From NCBI GenBank assembly GCA_032718565.1, contig JAVGVS010000055.1, forward strand, positions 2,141,706-2,205,705: DNA of 64,000 nucleotides, given 5' to 3'. This DNA comes from Distichodus sexfasciatus (Eukaryota; Chordata; Actinopteri; Characiformes; Distichodontidae). Under the pieces are notes generated by a model. The model ran no database searches, had not been told where the DNA came from, and saw only the letters and a program-made list of their open reading frames with translations. A program made the position numbers and the translations under genes. Of this stretch, positions 59,450 to 64,000 are shown in pieces. The first letter of the stretch is position 1, and each line of letters begins with the position of its first letter.

Positions 59450-59960
59450 AAAAGAGCATCTGTCTATATTCAACAACCAAGTTCTTGTGCTCTCTTATAA
59501 ATGACCATGTCAGCTCGGCAAAATTGAGCAGAGACAATTTTAGTCCAAAATTTCCAAGGGTCTGACCTTTGGGAAAGTTAATCTTCACTTTCACCGCCCT
59601 TTGTCTTGATAGGACAAGCTAATATAATTTAGCCGAAGCTTGAAAAGTGATATTTGTCAAAGATGAATTACATCAAGAGATGACAAAGGGGGTTTATTCT
59701 CATCTCTCTCCATTAAGACTCTAGATCTCTAGATTAATGTCTATATGACAGCGGGGCGGTTACTGCTGGATCTCTGATTGATAAACATTGTGGCTTTTTT
59801 AGACAGCGTGTCCTCTGAGGAGTCTCGCCCTCGGGATGTTATTTTGCGGCGAGCGGGGCAGCGTGTCAAAGGCCGAGATGGCTGCAGCGGGACTGACAGA
59901 TTGTTTTGGCGGATCCTCATAAGTTACATCCTACTGCAGTTCTTAAGAGAATAGAGGTTA
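59450..59960. other. Possible conserved non-coding block in the adra1b intron
   Basis: The composition is more balanced than its surroundings and free of known repeats. It has words such as CCGCCCTTTGTCTTGATAGG, GAGATGACAAAGGGGG and GGCGAGCGGGGCAGCGTG. No splice-bounded exon fits. The call rests on appearance alone. Confidence 0.35.
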
Positions 59961-61675
59961 ACACAGCTGATTATTAAAAAATCAATAGTAATATTCACCC
60001 GAGGGAAGGTAAGGCTTCATGAAGCGATAAAGAATAGCAGAGAGTGGCAGTCTTTATTTATTTTTGTATGAGTGTGCCAGTGAGAGAGAGGGCGTGCAAT
60101 GTGGAAGCAAACAAAGAAATCACAACGCTGAGAAACCAAGGTACAGGAAAGGACCTAAAAAGGTAAAAATGCTTTGTTGCTCCAGCTGTATTAAAATATG
60201 AGCACTGTACCTTGAACATTCTTACATTTTTCTACCTTCTTGTCTGTACCTCTAAAAGAATATGTAGCTTTTTGCCCTGGTACAAGTATGCATGTGTTGG
60301 AAGGGTACACAATGTTCATTCTGTATAAAACACAGCAGTAGCAATTGAAATTAATGTATCTTAATCAGTAATTTAAATCAACCCAATTTTTTATGTCAGT
60401 CAAACTTCTGTGAAAATGGATTTACTGCATCATTTGCCTGTCCGTCAATTATGTAATTGTATACCTTTAAAATTGAACAAGATTCACAGTTTGCTCCTCA
60501 AGGACAATCTCTGTACTGTATTTCTGACAAGACTGTGTAGAACTACTTTTTTCGCACTTAAAAGACTACTCAGGAATCGATAAGAGAATTGATAAGGAAT
60601 TGGATTTATAGGCAGAATGGACAATGGCATTGATATTGATAAAATGCTATCAATTCCCACACCTAGGCAGTGCATGTGCTGCAACATTACTTTGGTATCA
60701 GTGTTTTTTGGGTGTGAAGAAAGATTTTCAGGAGAGATCTGGAGAGAACTTGATTTAATGGGACAGTGCTTTTAAATTACTGAGCGTTTTACTTTACGCT
60801 CCAAGGCTTGTGAGTCTCACTGAAGTTAAATGCTTAGCTCAGTAACCTACCTCAGCATTCTGAGGGCCAAGTGCTTATGTAAAGGTGAAGAAGCAGGACT
60901 TCATTGAAAAGGAATGGAATGGAATGGAATGTTTGCATTGCAAACTGTTGTCTATGAAATGGGCCTGCAGCAGTTAATCAATTACAATCAATAATAAGAA
61001 TAGGTTTCAAATAATACTTCACTTTAGTAGTATTTTACTTGGAAACTTATGACTTTCACTTCACTACATTTTAAAGACATATAGTGTACTTTTTACTTCA
61101 CTACATTTCTATCAAGGTTCTCCTAACTCGTTACTTTCAGATCTGTGGATAAAGTGGATGTTATTCCCCCTTTTCTAAAAGGTGAGTGGTTGTTTGGCAG
61201 GTGACAGTCTATCAGTAGTCAGTAGGGTTACATCACGCCTGTAGACTGGAAATATAAAACCAAGTTCAGACAGTTCTGCTGTTTTCTGTCTTGATTAGAA
61301 CATTGTTGCTGTTGGAAAGTGAAGCTGTAGGTGTAGAGCTGGGTTTTAAGCAGGTTGGAATGTTGATTTTATGTTGTGAGCTGCATTTACAGCTATTGCA
61401 CTGTCCTCCTGATTAACATGTGTCAGAACACTACCATGCTGTTTTGTTGAGGTGTGTAGTCTTACAATTAATTAATAAAATAAAATAATGACTGGTTTTC
61501 TTTAGCAGTTTAAGTTGTGTTTCATTCCGTAACATTCTACCAGTTGCTTATTCTACAGCTTCTACAAGCTAATCAGAGGCATTGGGTAATATAAGTGTTG
61601 TGGCAATAATGCAACAATGCGGTGAAAGACTAGTGGTATCTGTACCTTCACATATTCTTAAATGATCAACTTATC

Positions 61676-61950
61676 CAGGGGTTTTCAACTGGCTCTGTTC
61701 CAGGGACCACCATTCAGACAAAGCAGAAGTTTGCGGCCCACTGTGTGCCCATGTGTGTGAGTGGGGCGTGAAGTATTTTTCTATAATATTTTTAGATATT
61801 TGCATTAATTCAGTAATTCATAAAGATGCCCAAATCATCTGGAAATGTTTTGAAAATAAATAAATTGGAATCATTTTTAAAAAGTGGTCAGTAGTGAAAC
61901 TGGATTGCGTGTCCTGGATCACCTGCACTACCACCGGTGGAAAACGCCTG
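61676..61950. mobile_element. hAT-like MITE
   Basis: The ends CAGGGGTTTTCAACTGG and CCGGTGGAAAACGCCTG are inverted. The flanks AACTTATC and AACTAATA could be a decayed 8-bp duplication. The first 40 bases match the fragment at 46356. Confidence 0.65.
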
Positions 61951-62859
61951 AACTAATATATTAACTTAAAAGAAAAGGCAGATTAATTAAACATCAGAAT
62001 AATCATTACCAGCAGCCTTGTTATGAAATTAAACCTTCACAAGCAAGTTTTTGTGGATAAATATGCTTTGGTGAAAATGAGAGTACGAGAACTCAAGATG
62101 AGCCCAGAGGAAAAAAGGCCATAAAAGGGTAAGGGATGCGTACATCTCAAACTGACAAATTCTTCTGGGAGGGCAGAGTTAAAACACAGGCACAAACGGG
62201 CAACAGAGGAGAATTTGGATTTTGGTCAAAGACAGACTTTAGTGACTTTTTGATGTCTGAAATGGTAAAGAAGTCCAAACCTGAGAGATTTTTAGTTTCC
62301 AGGGTTTCCCCTGTGCATACCCCTATTGTAAATTTGTTTAAATCTTTATTTATAGTATTTATATAATGTCTGAGCAACAGGCAATATTTATACAGAAAAG
62401 TTATTACTACAACATGCACACAACTCAAGTAAAATGACATTCCGAGACTGGCTGCCTCTTTAACCCTATTTTTCACAGCAACTCATCATCAGGTTGTACA
62501 AAAGAAGAGATGCTGGAACAAATGCAGATCACTGAACTAAGTCTGCAAAACAAACAAAACACAGAAAGAAAAGAAACCAGACGGGGAAAAAGCAGGATGA
62601 ACCCCTAAACCACAAGCAAACAACAAAATGAATCCACCAGCCACTTTTAAGAGGCCAAACAGAAACAAAGGCAACACACAAGCAATAAATAAGAGAAGAA
62701 CAGCTGAGAGGCTTTGGGATAACGAGGGGAACGTGATGCAGAAACACAGTAAGAGGGAAAAAGTGGTCAGAATTCCGGGAAACAGGACTGCTGCAGGAAG
62801 GAAAACCAGGGAAGAAATGACAGCTGCGTAATGTGGTTTCTACAGTGAAGTGAAGTGAA

Positions 62860-62908
62860 GTGAACGATTATTTGTCATTGTGAACACACCACAGCACAGC
62901 ACACAGTG
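62860..62908 (-). repeat. SINE tail fragment
   Basis: The wording ATTATTTGTCATTGTGAACAC, CACAGCACAGCACACAGTG is the reversed 3' end of the main SINE family, preceded by a GAAGT run. Confidence 0.65.
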
Positions 62909-63523
62909 ATTATACGGTTCATTTTTGACATAGAACAATGAATAAACGGTAACTTCGATTTCCAGTCTTACTGGCAAATAAACCACAGTGTCTAGCGTCT
63001 TTTAGAAACATAATATTTCTATTAAATCCTGTTCCTGGCAACCATCAGTCCTGCAGATGTTAGATCACCCCTAACCAAAAACACCTGGTGCCTCTAACCA
63101 AGATGTAGGTCCTAATTAGGATTGGGCTGCAGTTTGTTTAACCATACAATAATTTATATATACGAAAATATGGTTTTATGGCCATGTTAATGAAAAACGG
63201 TTTGTTGAACCCATTGTGCTGAATTTAAAGACATTTTTGTTCATTTTGCTAATTGATTAGCAGAGAATTTGTTATAGGATGTTAATTTTGTATATTCAAG
63301 TCCAATTGGTTGTTAAAACAGTTTAGTCGTATGAAAATGTTAAATTTAAGCCACGTTTGATTAAAATATGAGAAATGAGTTTATACTGCATCACCAACAG
63401 ATATTAATGAAATAGCTTCATTATATAATTTCTCAAAAGCGCAGTTTGTCATTGTGGTGTACTGTAGATATAGTAATTCTATTTCACTTTTGATACATAG
63501 GTCTATTAAGTAAAATGAATGAA

Positions 63524-63562
63524 TTAATTAAAGCCAACATTCATTTTGTTGGCTTTAATTAA
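63524..63562. repeat. Perfect 16-bp inverted repeat
   Basis: TTAATTAAAGCCAACA (63524-63539) and TGTTGGCTTTAATTAA (63547-63562) pair perfectly around a 7-base loop. Confidence 0.9.
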
Positions 63563-63689
63563 GTTGTAGTTTCTCAAATATTGTGGTGTTATTGTTTTTT
63601 ATTGATATGAACATTTGTTTTTAGGCCTTTTTTTTCCATCACAAATGTGGAATGTATTTCAGGTACTAAACCTCCACATTTCCAGTTAC

Positions 63690-63900
63690 TGATAAAAGGT
63701 TTAAGGTTCTTTATTGTCATCAGTGGCTTTATACATGTACAAAGTGTGATGAGACAGCGTTTCCCCATGGCCCCGGTGCAACATATAGAAACACTGAACA
63801 TTACATTCAACAGGACAAAAGGTGCAAACAAGCAACACGAATACAGTACGAACTCAATAAATACAGTCCGAAAGTGAAGTTTAGTGTAGAGATGGAATGT
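63690..63900. repeat. Dispersed repeat
   Basis: It has GGTTCTTTATTGTCATCAG, AACACTGAACATTACATTC and AGGACAAAAGGTGCAAACAAG. Parts match 31380-31680 on the opposite strand, so it is a copy of the same dispersed family. Confidence 0.55.
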
Positions 63901-64000
63901 AAACATCAGGATGTTTGGTATTGCTTAGTGTATGTTTTTAAGGCACACTGGCAGCGTCAGCATCTAAGCAGCTTTTAACAAATAAAGTGCAAGAGCATCA

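Larger units (their letters stand above)
57876..64000. other. First part of the adra1b intron
   Basis: This runs to the window end with no second exon, consistent with the long intron in other vertebrates. It holds a SINE-like repeat, a possible constrained block at 59450-59960, a hAT-like MITE, a GGAAT run (60909-60930), a SINE tail, a perfect hairpin and a dispersed repeat. Confidence 0.8.

Overview
This window is nuclear DNA from a ray-finned (teleost) fish. Short vertebrate exons with GT-AG introns lie in AT-rich DNA full of fish-type repeats: tRNA-derived SINEs, Tc1/mariner, hAT, Harbinger and piggyBac elements. I cannot name the species. No RNA gene, CRISPR array or prokaryotic feature was seen.

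Layout. (1) 79-2150, + strand: the last five coding exons of RFC2, a clamp-loader subunit. (2) 2623-6901, - strand: a complete 11-exon LAT2 (NTAL/LAB), a transmembrane adaptor of leukocyte signalling. It lies tail to tail with RFC2; the two genes are also neighbours in human 7q11.23. (3) 6902-18222: no host gene seen. This stretch holds a hAT element, a Harbinger MITE, a dead piggyBac transposase gene (11004-13135), another hAT element, a SINE and a strong CTCF-like motif. (4) 18223-33376, - strand: three tandem TIM-family genes (T-cell immunoglobulin and mucin; HAVCR/TIMD4 type), called TIM-A, TIM-B and TIM-C here. All exons were assembled by hand from splice sites, and every reading phase closes. 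(5) 33377-56450: gene-poor DNA with SINEs, two Tc1 families, MITEs, microsatellites and a few stretches that look constrained. (6) 56915-57875, + strand: coding exon 1 of an alpha-1 adrenergic receptor, closest to ADRA1B, followed by its first intron to the window end.

How the genes relate. The TIM family and ADRA1B both map to human 5q33, so regions 4-6 look like an old linkage group. RFC2-LAT2 belongs to a different human block (7q11.23), so a synteny join lies between about 6.9 and 18.2 kb. LAT2 carries four YxN (Grb2-type) tyrosine sites. TIM-A and TIM-B have tyrosine-containing tails of the family type; TIM-C ends either in a short tyrosine tail or, by a phase-compatible alternative exon, in a longer one. 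The region therefore groups an immune adaptor with a cluster of probable phosphatidylserine or immune receptors; any functional coupling is inference.

Most interesting points: the TIM triplet with coordinated cysteine loss in two copies, a GC-type splice donor in TIM-A, a MITE inserted a few bases inside a TIM-C intron, the alternative TIM-C tail exon, phase-symmetric YxN exons in LAT2, an upstream ORF overlapping the ADRA1B start, and a MITE whose 21-bp internal repeats stay open as false proteins on both strands.
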